Shown: positions 25,143 through 33,591 of the stretch, piece by piece
How the letters are laid out: every line of letters begins with the position of its first letter
How positions within the stretch are numbered: the first letter of the stretch is position 1
The notes under the pieces: generated by a model
Told to the model about the DNA's origin: nothing
Databases searched by the model: none
Seen by the model: only the letters and a program-made list of their open reading frames with translations
Assembly: GCF_041821145.1 (NCBI RefSeq)
Contig: NZ_JBGUBC010000007.1
Location: 1 to 64,000 of the forward strand
DNA: 64,000 nt
Direction of reading: 5' to 3'
Origin: Halopenitus sp041821145
Lineage (GTDB): Archaea; Halobacteriota; Halobacteria; Halobacteriales; Haloferacaceae
Program-made: the position numbers and the translations under genes

Positions 25143-26702
25143 TCAGCGGGAAGTTGAGGACGAGGAGTCCGAGCGAAGGAAGGACTTGAGACTGGCGAGA
25201 CGTCCACCTGAGTCGTCGGCTGTGGAGAGCTCGAGGTTGCCATCGTCGTCAGCGTGGGTGTCGGCGACATACTCAACGATCGCGACGAGCGTTTGGTCAT
25301 CGAGGATGTCGACGAGCGTGTCAGTGTTGAGGGCACGGACTTGGACTTCGGCGTCGTTCTCGAGGGCGTCTTCGAGTTGGGAGTTACGGACGTGGATACG
25401 CCGAAGTTTCTTTGTTCTCTCATCGAGTTCGGCTTCGAGTTCGTCTATCCGCTCCTCTCGAGCTTCGAGTTCGGCTTCAAGACGGTCGATTTCTGCCTTG
25501 TAGAGTGATTCTGCGCCCTCGCCGCGTCGGGGAGAATCGCGGCCACGCGTCCGACCGCTGCTGTGGGATGACCCCAGGTCGGACGGTGATGAACTGCCCG
25601 TCGCCTGGGCGTCGGCGTCGCGGTCAGGAGTGTAGTCGGGGGCAGAGTCGGGAGCAGGCGACCAGTCGCTTGCCGATGGGGCGGCCTCCGACTTGTCCTC
25701 CTCGTACTCGGGGATGTGCGCGCCGCGAGCACGAAGCTCGTCGACGGCCTCCCAGAAGTCCTCCCCAGAGGGATAATCTCGTTCGTCAGTAATGATGCCT
25801 TCCTCAAGGGCGACGACTTGGAGAGCGTCGAGGCCGATGAGACCATCGCGGTACACCCAGCCTTCATCAAGCTGGGCGAGGCGCGTGCCAGACGAAGAGT
25901 TCGCCCAGGATGGATCCAGTGACTGCGTACCGTCAGCGCGCTCCTCAGTGACAGTCGAGCGGAGGCTGATGTCTCTCGGTCGGACGTGCTGGATGGCGTC
26001 AAAGACGTCCTGAATGTCGCTCGTGGTCTCGACGTCTTCGATGTCCTCGCGAGTGGTATCCGGTTCAAAGGCGACTTCGTCGGGGGTCGCTGCGGAGACG
26101 GTCGCATAGTCCTCGACGAGCCCATCAAGGAAGGTCCGGCAGTCGCGCGTCTCGGTGGGTGTACCGGCGATGTGTCTACCGGTCATCGTGATGAAACGCG
26201 CGGACTCGTAGACCTCGATCGACGCCCCGGGAAAGGCCTCGTGTTCGGAGAGGTCGTCAGAGATGGTCTTGACGCGCTCGGGGAGCTGACCGCGGCAGAG
26301 GATGTGAACACCTGTTCCAGACGGAGAGACATCGGCGTAGGAATCGGCGTCAGCAAGGTGATCATGGACGAGGGGATGGATTTCACCCGTGTCGGGGTCG
26401 CGGGTGTCGTCGTAGTCGATGACGACGAGGTCGGTCTCGAAGTCGTTGCGGTCGGGAATAACGTACGCAAGTTGGTGATGGGGGAGTTTATCCGCCCACT
26501 CTGCTGCGGTCTCGAAGTCCGTCCAGATGGTTGGGTCCTGCGCGGAGACGTACCGATCTGGCTGGTTTGAGTTGTGGTAGGGTGCGCGGGGAATCTTGCG
26601 GCCGTCATCGGCTTCCTTCCAGGTCAGCCATCGTGAGACCTTCATACGGTCCTCGGGATAGACGCCTGACTCGGTCGGTGGGGCGGGGAGATCGCTCGCC
26701 AT
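25143..26702 (-). CDS. primase-polymerase (AEP type), paralogue 2 with coiled-coil tail
   Basis: 519 residues. The same order of motifs as the 19012-20238 protein: SRWLTWKEADDGRKIPRAPY, WTDFETAAEWAD, LVVIDYDDTRD (Asp cluster 96-99), SPSGTGVHILCRG (His 133), IEVYESARFITMTG. A related second domain follows (WANSSSGTRLAQLDEGWVYRDGLIGLDALQVV, then YPSGEDFWEAVDELRARGAHIPEY). It differs by a longer Ser/Asp linker and a strong C-terminal coiled coil (IDRLEAELEAREERIDELEAELDERTKKL) plus an acidic tail. Probably a replication primase or translesion polymerase of the element. Retention of two similar copies is unusual. Confidence 0.82.
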   Translation of the reverse strand: MASDLPAPPTESGVYPEDRMKVSRWLTWKEADDGRKIPRAPYHNSNQPDRYVSAQDPTIWTDFETAAEWADKLPHHQLAYVIPDRNDFETDLVVIDYDDTRDPDTGEIHPLVHDHLADADSYADVSPSGTGVHILCRGQLPERVKTISDDLSEHEAFPGASIEVYESARFITMTGRHIAGTPTETRDCRTFLDGLVEDYATVSAATPDEVAFEPDTTREDIEDVETTSDIQDVFDAIQHVRPRDISLRSTVTEERADGTQSLDPSWANSSSGTRLAQLDEGWVYRDGLIGLDALQVVALEEGIITDERDYPSGEDFWEAVDELRARGAHIPEYEEDKSEAAPSASDWSPAPDSAPDYTPDRDADAQATGSSSPSDLGSSHSSGRTRGRDSPRRGEGAESLYKAEIDRLEAELEAREERIDELEAELDERTKKLRRIHVRNSQLEDALENDAEVQVRALNTDTLVDILDDQTLVAIVEYVADTHADDDGNLELSTADDSGGRLASLKSFLRSDSSSSTSR

Positions 26703-26784
26703 GAGCAGTCAACTCGCCAGAATATATGCAGTTCTCTGACTTTAGTCCATGGGAGGGTGTAGCGAAGGGGAGATGATGCAGTGG

Positions 26785-29403
26785 TCAGGCCGCGTGCGTA
26801 TCGTCGAGGAGGAGATCCGCAAGGAGGCGCGCGCCGACCTTGTCGAGCGTCTGGTTGCTCGAGGCGTCGTGAGGGTGGTGGATACAGGCCGGGCACCCCT
26901 CGTCACATCCGCAGTCGGCAACGCGAGTCCGTGCGAATTCGAGGGCATCCTCGAGATGCTGGAAGACGCTACGAGCGAGGCCGACGCCACCAGGATGGTC
27001 GTCGTAGAGAACAATCGTAGGGTGGCCGGTTGTGTCGAGACGCGAGATTGCGAGCCCGCGCATATCGCTGCGGTCGCAGAGGACGGTCGCTGGAAGGACG
27101 CCCAGCAGTGCGTTCGTGAGGGCGTAGAGGCTCCCCTCGAAGGACGGCGGTGTCGCGTCAGGGTCGTCGGCGTTGGGACGCTCCTCGGTGAAGGCATCCC
27201 GAATGGCGGGCGGGATGGTGATGACGAGACCATCCGAGGAGAGTTCGGTTTCCGGAAGGTTGGTCTCGATCGGAACAGGTCCATTCAAGCTCCCGGACTG
27301 GTGGGTGTAGTAGCTGACGACGGTTTCGCTGACGGTCAACTCGGTGAGCTGGACGGCGGGGAGTGCTGTGTCGGCGCTCGCGGCACCGCCATCGGTCGCG
27401 ACCTTGGGGTCGGCTGTGCCGGGGAGGCCGCGTGTCTCGTCGGCGTCTTGGAGCGTGAGCGTGCGGTCTGTGACCGCACTGGTCGTGTAGGTCGCGTTTG
27501 TAGGCTCGACCCACGCGATTGGCGAGGCAGAATCGGATGCTCCCGGCGGGGTTTCCGGATCGAGATCGACGTCGATGACGCGGTACCGCTGGCCTTGATG
27601 GAAGTAGATCGCGCCGGGGTGGGCATTGCGAAGGCCGGAGGCGAGTGGAAGTTCACCGAGGACGTCGAGATCGTTACTCGCGGGAATGTCCGGGAAGGAC
27701 TGGTTGTCCGGTATCACAACGATACGGAGCGAGCGCGAGTTGATCGACCGGAGGGAAACGTGCTGGCTCGGCGGCGGTCCCCCGTTGGGGACGTACGTCC
27801 ACGTGACATCCGTCGAGGTGAGCGAGCGGTCGAGGATGCCGGCGTCGGTAAGTGCTGAGACGTACTTCGGGAGATCATCGCCAAACCAAGTGTTGTCGTC
27901 GGTGGTAAGGGGGGCTTCGGCGGCGGCTGCCGGGAGGTGTTCGGTAACGACACGTGGGTTTTGGGGGTTGCATTCAACGGATTCGACGCTGCCGTCAAGG
28001 AGATCGTCCGGGTGGTCGAGTGCGTACTGGTCGAGAGGATCGGCGCCGCCGACGAGGCCGACGATGCTCGGGTCGGTCCCCCGGCCGGCGCGGCCGGCTT
28101 GCTGGAAGAGCTCCATCCGTGTTCCCGGGTAGCCGTCGACGAGGACGGCGTCGAGGTTCCCGATGTTGACGCCGACCTCAAGGGCGTTCGTACTCCAGAC
28201 GACGCGGATGTCGCCGGAGTGCAACCCGGCTTCAAGTTCTTCTCGCCGCTCGTCCGAGAGGGCGGCCTGATAGGCGGCCACGTCGTCGGCGAGGCCAGGG
28301 TAGCCGTCACGCTGGAGGCGGCGAGCGGTGACCTGAGCGTACTGTTCGGCCGCTTGTCGACTCCGCGTGAAGACGATCGTCTGGAGACCGCGTTCGACGA
28401 GCGCAGCTGCGAGGCGTGCGGTCGTCCGGTGTGTCGATCGCGCTTGTCCCTGCTGGCCGCGTGGCGGCTGCCAGAAGAGCCAGTGGGTCGAGCCGCCGGC
28501 GCTCGTGTCCTGGTCGACAACGTGGACGTCGGCTGGGTCGACGCCGGTCAGCTGGACAGTGTGTTGGCGAGGATTGTCGATGGTGGCTGAGCAGGCGACG
28601 ATCGTCGGGTCAGCGTCGAAGGTCTTCGCGAGCCGGCGGAGTCGTCGAAGGACGACGCCGACGTGACTACCAAAGACGCCGCGGTACTGGTGTTGTTCGT
28701 CGATGACGATTAGGTCCAGGTTGGAGAGAAACCAGCCCCAGAGTTTGTGGGCAAATGGGAGGATGGAGTAGTTGATCATATCAGGCGTCGTCGCGAGAAC
28801 GTGCGGTTGCCGCTCGCGGACGCGGCGTTTCTGGTGTCGAGAGAGCCCGCCCGTGTAGCGGCCTGCGTCAAGACTGGGGTCGACGTTCTGGAGGAAGTCG
28901 TAGAGATCGTCGGCTTGGTTGTTGATGAGAGCGCGTGTCGGCGCGATATAGAGAGTGCGGGCGTCGTCGACGAGGGCGCGCTCGGCGGCGAGAATCGAAT
29001 ACGGGAGTGATTTCCCCGACCCGGTCGGGGTCGCGAGGGTGACGTGTTTGCGGAGTCGAGCGTGCCGAATCGCTTCCGCCTGATGGTCATAGACTTGATC
29101 GATGCCCTTCTCGTGGATCGCGTCCGAGAGCTCCGGGCGCAGGGGGACGTCCGTAGTCTGCGCGGACTGCCCTGTCATCACTCGGTGATTCACGAGCCTT
29201 CCGCCGACGGTGGCCTCGTTCTCGGCGAGCCAGTCGACAGTATCGCGAATCGAGGGGCGCTTGCCGGCCGATCCATCGAAGGCGCGTGTCCCTGTTTTGA
29301 ACTCTACGTGCTGGGAGACTGCCGCGTCGGTGCTCGGCTTGGAGCGACTCTTCGAGCCGGCACGCGATACGTTCGACTCTGACCGTGGTGACTTCTTTGT
29401 CAT
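26785..29403 (-). CDS. MrfA/Hrq1-like superfamily 2 helicase with DUF1998 zinc cluster
   Basis: 872 residues from ATG 29403, fixed by GGAGGTGA 8 nt upstream. Helicase motifs: Walker A TPTGSGKS (125-132), Ib/Ic APTRALINNQ, motif II IDEQH (235-238), motif III CSATIDNP, RecA2 motifs IVFTRSRQAAE, VVWSTNALEVGVNIG and QQAGRAGRG. The C-terminus has the DUF1998-type cysteine cluster CGCDEGCPAC. Family knowledge: MrfA/YprA and Hrq1 are 3'-5' DNA helicases in repair of crosslinks and mitomycin damage; MrfA normally works with the exonuclease MrfB, which is not seen here. On this element it may serve repair or replication. Directly upstream of the second PrimPol gene (83-nt gap) on the same strand. Confidence 0.87.
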   Translation of the reverse strand: MTKKSPRSESNVSRAGSKSRSKPSTDAAVSQHVEFKTGTRAFDGSAGKRPSIRDTVDWLAENEATVGGRLVNHRVMTGQSAQTTDVPLRPELSDAIHEKGIDQVYDHQAEAIRHARLRKHVTLATPTGSGKSLPYSILAAERALVDDARTLYIAPTRALINNQADDLYDFLQNVDPSLDAGRYTGGLSRHQKRRVRERQPHVLATTPDMINYSILPFAHKLWGWFLSNLDLIVIDEQHQYRGVFGSHVGVVLRRLRRLAKTFDADPTIVACSATIDNPRQHTVQLTGVDPADVHVVDQDTSAGGSTHWLFWQPPRGQQGQARSTHRTTARLAAALVERGLQTIVFTRSRQAAEQYAQVTARRLQRDGYPGLADDVAAYQAALSDERREELEAGLHSGDIRVVWSTNALEVGVNIGNLDAVLVDGYPGTRMELFQQAGRAGRGTDPSIVGLVGGADPLDQYALDHPDDLLDGSVESVECNPQNPRVVTEHLPAAAAEAPLTTDDNTWFGDDLPKYVSALTDAGILDRSLTSTDVTWTYVPNGGPPPSQHVSLRSINSRSLRIVVIPDNQSFPDIPASNDLDVLGELPLASGLRNAHPGAIYFHQGQRYRVIDVDLDPETPPGASDSASPIAWVEPTNATYTTSAVTDRTLTLQDADETRGLPGTADPKVATDGGAASADTALPAVQLTELTVSETVVSYYTHQSGSLNGPVPIETNLPETELSSDGLVITIPPAIRDAFTEERPNADDPDATPPSFEGSLYALTNALLGVLPATVLCDRSDMRGLAISRLDTTGHPTIVLYDDHPGGVGLARSVFQHLEDALEFARTRVADCGCDEGCPACIHHPHDASSNQTLDKVGARLLADLLLDDTHAA

Positions 29404-29411
29404 AACGTCCT

Positions 29412-29419
29412 TCACCTCC
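29412..29419 (-). promoter_or_regulatory. Shine-Dalgarno GGAGGTGA of the helicase gene
   Basis: Lies 8 nt before ATG 29403 on the minus strand and rules out the in-frame GTG at 29415, which would overlap it. Confidence 0.7.
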
Positions 29420-29519
29420 AGTGGAGGGAGAGAAATGCCGTGCGGGGATGCCGGAGATCAGTGATGGTTCTTCGGATGACGATGCCTCGACGAGCGGAGC
29501 GAGATGTTCTCGAGGCCGA

Positions 29520-29858
29520 CTACGGAGTAGCCTCAACGAGTGCACTTGTCCCGTCGTCCGCCGGCGTCGAGCGACGTGCGCGCACGGCCGTCGGGGGAAG
29601 GAGTTCGAACGCGATATGGCGGAACTGCACGAGTCCGCACGACTCGTTCGGGCAGACGATAACGTTGGCGTCGGCGTCAATCGCGCTGCCGGGGACGGCG
29701 GGAGCGTCCTCAGGGAGGATGCTGTCCTCACCAGGGTCGCGATCGTCGTCGTAGAGGGCGAGATCGGTGTAGTAGTAGACCCCCTTGTGCTCGCAACGGG
29801 GGCAACTGTACGCGAGGATCTGACCAGCGGGGGCAGCAGCAGAGGGTTTCACGGGCAA
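29520..29858 (-). CDS. small zinc-ribbon protein
   Basis: 112 residues if TTG 29858 is used; GTG 29852 is the other in-frame start, and a stop lies immediately upstream, so no ATG is available. Contains CPRCEHKGVYYYTDLALY and a distant CPNESCG, forming a split zinc ribbon. Residues 40-65 are acidic. Family not recognised. On the same strand just upstream of the helicase, possibly in the same operon. Confidence 0.5.
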   Translation of the reverse strand: MPVKPSAAAPAGQILAYSCPRCEHKGVYYYTDLALYDDDRDPGEDSILPEDAPAVPGSAIDADANVIVCPNESCGLVQFRHIAFELLPPTAVRARRSTPADDGTSALVEATP

Positions 29859-29931
29859 TCAATCGAAAGTGCGTTGCCCGGACGTTTAACCTCAAGGGTG
29901 CAGTCGGGGCAGGGCGGTACGAGTGTGGGGG

Positions 29932-30141
29932 TCAGGGATCGACTTCCCAGTACTGGATGGCGAGGCGGCCGTTGCCGAGATCGTCGACGTCGTAGGCGAC
30001 GTCGTCGGGGATGTTGAGGTCGACGATGGCTTCACCCTCGACGAGTTGGGAATCATCGAGGCCAGTCTGTTCGGCGCTCGTTTCGAGTTCAGGATCGAGT
30101 GGTGGAGTCGAATCGGACGTCATGGATTCTGGAGACATCAT
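29932..30141 (-). CDS. small acidic hypothetical protein, start abuts an IS end
   Basis: 69 residues from ATG 30141 (or the adjacent ATG 30138). The sequence ends with DDLGNGRLAIQYWEVDP. No recognised family. The first base of its start codon is the first base beyond the right end of tnpB element 2. GGAGGA within that end lies 6 nt before the ATG and may act as its ribosome binding site. The promoter and leader it had before the insertion are therefore displaced to the far side of the element. Confidence 0.55.
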   Translation of the reverse strand: MMSPESMTSDSTPPLDPELETSAEQTGLDDSQLVEGEAIVDLNIPDDVAYDVDDLGNGRLAIQYWEVDP

Positions 30142-30200
30142 TGACTTCCTCCACGGCGGTCATGCCGTGGAATCCTCCGCGTGAGTGAATCAGGCCGTGC
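30142..30200 (-). ncRNA. 3' end of the second omega RNA/right-end hairpin
   Basis: The perfect 7-bp stem with a 6-nt loop lies directly after the tnpB stop region and overlaps its last codons. By TnpB family rules the guide would begin with the minus-strand bases ATGATGTCTCCAGAATCC, that is the first codons of the neighbouring gene. Confidence 0.5.
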
Positions 30201-31641
30201 CTGGGTCACCGGAGGGAAATTTCCCCTGACGGGTGTGGTTTGCGGGTTCCTCTTTGGTCGAGTGATCACGCTGTCGCCAGCAGTGATCGTCCCACTCGAA
30301 GCACGCAACTGCGTCTCCCAGCCTGTTCTGACCGGGAGCCGCGGGCCGAGCCATCGACCCACCTTGATTCAAATCACGATACTCTACTGCGGTTTCAGTG
30401 ACGAGGAAATTCATACTTCCCGCTACATCTGCGTGCGCTTCCACGCCGCACGTTCGACACTGCAAGAGATCACCGCTTCGATGAACGTTCTCAGCTCCAC
30501 AGTGAGGACACCGCGAGGATGTGTTTGCCTCGGACTTTTCGCGCACCATAATCCCGTACTCAGCCTCTACGACCTCGTGTAACCGGCGACGGAATCGCCC
30601 ATGTGCCCAAAACAAGTGATTTTTCTCGTTCACCCGCGCCGACCAGTGCGTTTTGAGGACATCTGAGAGATCGCCGACAATCAACTCGGTAACATTATGT
30701 TCTGCCAACCACTCCGCGAGGTGCTGGATGAGCGCATCCATCGCGTGATCGCGTTTCACGCTACGCTTCCGGTACACTTCCCGAATACGCTTGCTTGAGT
30801 ACCGGCCATCGGGGAGCATAGCTTGTAGACGACTGATTTCTCGGGTGTATGCGTGGAAGTCTTCGAAGCATGGGCGCCCGTGGAACAAGCAGTGGTCACC
30901 TCGACTCGTCGTACAGGCAGCGAGGTTGTTCGCACCGATGTCCACCGCTGCCACCACGTCCTCGCCGTCCGTAGTGGCCAGTAAGTGGGAGTGAGTAGAG
31001 GTCCGTCTCGATGGTGTATGCGTGTCATTGCCAACGGACTGATGTGCGGTGAACGATTCGGTTTCACGGTCGTAGACGAGTTCAAGACGGCCCTGCTTGC
31101 CCTCCCAGTGCGGGCGGCCACGAACTTCGAGTGTGAGTTTTTCGTGGTATCCGATGCCGTACTTCTCCTTTAGCTCCTTTCCCAGTGGAATTCGCAGTCG
31201 CGAACGCTTGCCTAGCGAAAGCGTATATGTATCGTTGCGGAGGAGCGTATGGAGCGTTCGGACGCCGTCCTCCTTCCAGTATCCCGGTAGGCCGGGACGG
31301 TCTGTCACGCTGTCATCCTCCGGGTTACGGTATTTTTTCAAGAGTTCGAAGAAGCCGTCCCACGTCTGCCAATTCTTCTGGACAAGTTGCTGGGGGATGC
31401 TTGAGGAGAGTTGCTGAATGTACTTCTGACGGTATTCTTCTTGGGTAGCGGTCTTCTTGACGGCCTGTTTAAGCTGCGAGACAGTTGCGTTGCCCTCTGA
31501 TTCTTTCCTATTGAGGAAGGCTTGACGGCGAGCATACTGGACTTGGTTCCAGCACGCGGTGGACGCGTCCAACAGCTCAATGAGTGCAAGCTTGTCCCTA
31601 CGGGAGTGAGGACAGACATCGAATGTATTGACGCGTCTCAT
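30190..31641 (-). CDS. tnpB: TnpB with non-canonical RuvC acidic residue
   Basis: 483 residues. RuvC-I is AAVDIGANNLA (D234), the zinc finger is CPHCGAE...CRTCG, and the last Asp is in HADVAGSMNF (D405). At the place of the usual catalytic Glu (consensus ExDL-like) it reads LIVGDLSDV, with Gly323-Asp324. Some TnpB lineages use an alternative acidic residue, so it is not necessarily dead. The C-terminal about 75 residues after the last Asp are a long basic tail, reading through the right-end hairpin region. The N-terminal part is helical and basic. Otherwise full length. Confidence 0.83.
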   Translation of the reverse strand: MRRVNTFDVCPHSRRDKLALIELLDASTACWNQVQYARRQAFLNRKESEGNATVSQLKQAVKKTATQEEYRQKYIQQLSSSIPQQLVQKNWQTWDGFFELLKKYRNPEDDSVTDRPGLPGYWKEDGVRTLHTLLRNDTYTLSLGKRSRLRIPLGKELKEKYGIGYHEKLTLEVRGRPHWEGKQGRLELVYDRETESFTAHQSVGNDTHTPSRRTSTHSHLLATTDGEDVVAAVDIGANNLAACTTSRGDHCLFHGRPCFEDFHAYTREISRLQAMLPDGRYSSKRIREVYRKRSVKRDHAMDALIQHLAEWLAEHNVTELIVGDLSDVLKTHWSARVNEKNHLFWAHGRFRRRLHEVVEAEYGIMVREKSEANTSSRCPHCGAENVHRSGDLLQCRTCGVEAHADVAGSMNFLVTETAVEYRDLNQGGSMARPAAPGQNRLGDAVACFEWDDHCWRQRDHSTKEEPANHTRQGKFPSGDPGTA

Positions 31642-31746
31642 CCTTCTAAACCATCACACGGTGGTGTGTTAAAGACTGCTGTGCAGGTGGCACAGGACTC
31701 ATAAACCGGCTGAAGAGGGTAGATGGTTTGGGTGAGCCTATCGATC

Positions 31747-32706
31747 TCAGTCACTTTGAATCCGGGGGGCGAGCATCTGGGTGACAGTGGCGGCGCCGTC
31801 GGCGTACTCGTAGTTGAACTTCGCGGGGAAGTCCTCGCCGAGGAGGATTTCGACTTCGGCGTCCTTCGGGATCGCCTTGTTGAGATCCTTGAGGTAGTCC
31901 AGCGAGAAGAGCGAGTCGGCAGCGCCGACCTCCAGATCGATGAGGTCGTCGCGACTGAGTTCGAGGTCGACATCGTCGGTATCGCCTTCGGCGTGGACGC
32001 GGAAGGCCTCGTCGTCGGGATCAACGATGAGTTCGACGTGGTCGGAGACCATATCGGCGGCCCGAACAGCACGGTCGATGTCGCGACCTTCGAGGACGAC
32101 GCGTGCTGGGAGGTCGAGGTCGGGGATGTCGGGCTCTTGGCGGATCGTGTCGGGGTCGAGGAGTGCGAGCGTGTACTCGAGACCGCCGAACTCAATGAGG
32201 AGCTTGCGGGTCTCCGGGTCGAGCGACATCTGGATGAGGTCGTCGTTATCAGCCATACCGACGACGTCGGCGAGCTTGGTGAGGTCGACGCCGAGGACGC
32301 CACCATCGGCTTGGTAAGACTCGAAGGCGGTTTCGGTGATGTTCGTCTCGTCCATCGCGACGTTCGCGGGATCGACAGCGGCGAGGCGAAGGCCAAGATC
32401 GTTCAGGTGGACACGGGATTCGTCGACGAGGACGCTAAGCGTGGTGATCGTCTGGTCGAGGCGGTCAGCCGCGATGATCGCCGAGAACGCCTGGGGTGGG
32501 CGGGAGTCGGACGGCGACTCCTCATCGCTGCCGTCACTATCGGTCTCTGCGTCATCTGCTTTCTCGACTTCCGTCCCGTCAGCGTCGGGGGCTTCGGCCT
32601 CCGTGTCAGAGGCGTCAACCTCAGTATCGGCCTCGACGTCGATGTCGGGCTCTTCATTTGGGTCGGTGTCGGTACCGTTGGGTGATTCGGGTGTGGATTC
32701 TGCCAT
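31747..32706 (-). CDS. pcnA: sliding clamp PCNA with acidic N-terminal extension
   Basis: 319 residues. The first about 72 are almost only Asp/Glu/Ala/Pro/Ser/Thr. From residue about 73 a complete PCNA follows: FSAIIAADRLDQTITTLSVLVDE, LNDLGLRLAAVDPANVAMD, then LTKLADVVGMADNDDLIQM and a C-terminal FPAKFNYEYADGAATVTQMLAPRI. Family knowledge: PCNA is the homotrimeric processivity clamp; the chromosomal copy is about 247 residues, so the acidic extension is extra. It belongs with the PrimPol and RPA genes as plasmid replication machinery. The start could also be just before the clamp domain, but the whole extension is open in frame with haloarchaeal-type composition. Confidence 0.88.
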   Translation of the reverse strand: MAESTPESPNGTDTDPNEEPDIDVEADTEVDASDTEAEAPDADGTEVEKADDAETDSDGSDEESPSDSRPPQAFSAIIAADRLDQTITTLSVLVDESRVHLNDLGLRLAAVDPANVAMDETNITETAFESYQADGGVLGVDLTKLADVVGMADNDDLIQMSLDPETRKLLIEFGGLEYTLALLDPDTIRQEPDIPDLDLPARVVLEGRDIDRAVRAADMVSDHVELIVDPDDEAFRVHAEGDTDDVDLELSRDDLIDLEVGAADSLFSLDYLKDLNKAIPKDAEVEILLGEDFPAKFNYEYADGAATVTQMLAPRIQSD

Positions 32707-32881
32707 AGGTGTGATGGATTGTGATCGTTGGGATCGTCGTGATTGTCGGTAGACGCGAGTAGACTGTTCTCGAGGGTGGTGTGGGACGTCTCACTCGAGC
32801 TTACATCTCTCGTGGAGTGCGAAAAACGGCCGTACTGGACGGACCTGTGAGTCCTTGGTGGAGGCATCGTAGTCTCGACGG

Positions 32882-33256
32882 TCAGTCCAAGTGGAGGGTC
32901 GTCCAGAGATCGAACGCGGCGTCCTTGTAGAGGACAGTCTCGCAGTCCGCGCACTGATACTCGACGGCGCCGAGCCGGTCACCTCCGCCGAGCCGCGTGA
33001 CTTTGCCGCCACGATGCCGCGCAATTTCCGTCCCGATGAAGGAGGACACGATCAGTCTCGATCCACAGTGCGGGCACGGCTGCCCCGGCTTCCAGTCCGG
33101 ACGGCGACTCGTATGCACGTGATGAGCAATGCCATTCGAGCTCGGCGAAGTGACGGCGTACGGTTTGTACTCCGCGAGGGGATCGTACTCCTCATCGGCG
33201 AGCACGGAATCATCCGAGTGCTGGTTCGGAGACTGTCCGTCACGATTGTCGGTCAT
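32882..33256 (-). CDS. zinc-ribbon hypothetical protein
   Basis: 124 residues from ATG 33256; the frame extends 11 codons upstream to another possible start. Contains CPHCGSRLIVSSFIGTEIAR...YQCADCETVLYKD, a two-knuckle zinc ribbon, after an acidic N-terminus. Between PCNA and RPA on the same strand, so a DNA-replication accessory role is possible. Not recognised as a named family. Confidence 0.6.
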   Translation of the reverse strand: MTDNRDGQSPNQHSDDSVLADEEYDPLAEYKPYAVTSPSSNGIAHHVHTSRRPDWKPGQPCPHCGSRLIVSSFIGTEIARHRGGKVTRLGGGDRLGAVEYQCADCETVLYKDAAFDLWTTLHLD

Positions 33257-33330
33257 AGGAAATCCCTCACTCTCGGCAGGGGAGAACAAACTACTGCCTG
33301 TCCGATACGCGAGCGGACGGCTCTAGAGGT

Positions 33331-33466
33331 TTAGAGGTACTCGACGGAGGTTGAGTAGTCCACGATCGATTCTTTTTCGTCGACAGATGCGAGGGACTGC
33401 GCTTCGTCGATGAGCCAGTTGTTCGGGGCGTCGACAGCCGCTTCTACATCGTGACCGAGCTCGGGG
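33331..33466 (-). pseudogene. possible fragment of a coding sequence
   Basis: The minus frame ending at TAA 33333-33331 reads HPELGHDVEAAVDAPNNWLI..SIVDYSTSVEYL, with haloarchaeal coding composition, but upstream it becomes Arg/Phe-rich and has no ATG, GTG or TTG. It may be the remnant of a gene lost between RPA and the zinc-ribbon gene. Confidence 0.3.
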
Positions 33467-33591
33467 TGGGGTCGGGAGCGTATGCGAAAAAATCTTGCCG
33501 GGGAGAAACCCCACCGAAGCGTGAATATGGAAGTGCGTGAGACGAGTCGAACGACGGAGGGAGAGACAGCGTCAGCGGGGAGTGCGCCGCC

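Larger units (their letters stand above)
30142..31720 (-). mobile_element. IS1341-type (tnpB-only) element 2, left end approximate
   Basis: The right end is a hairpin CCACGGC/GCCGTGG (30151-30157 and 30164-30170) followed on the minus strand by GGAGGAAGTCA to 30142. The left end is around 31660-31720 and contains a second hairpin, CACAC-cac-GTGTG type (about 31655-31672). No tnpA. The element separates the 30141 gene from PCNA at 31747. Confidence 0.75.

Noticed and set aside
26749..27858. 369-residue plus-strand frame
   Set aside because: Antisense to the MrfA-type helicase, including its DUF1998 cysteine cluster.
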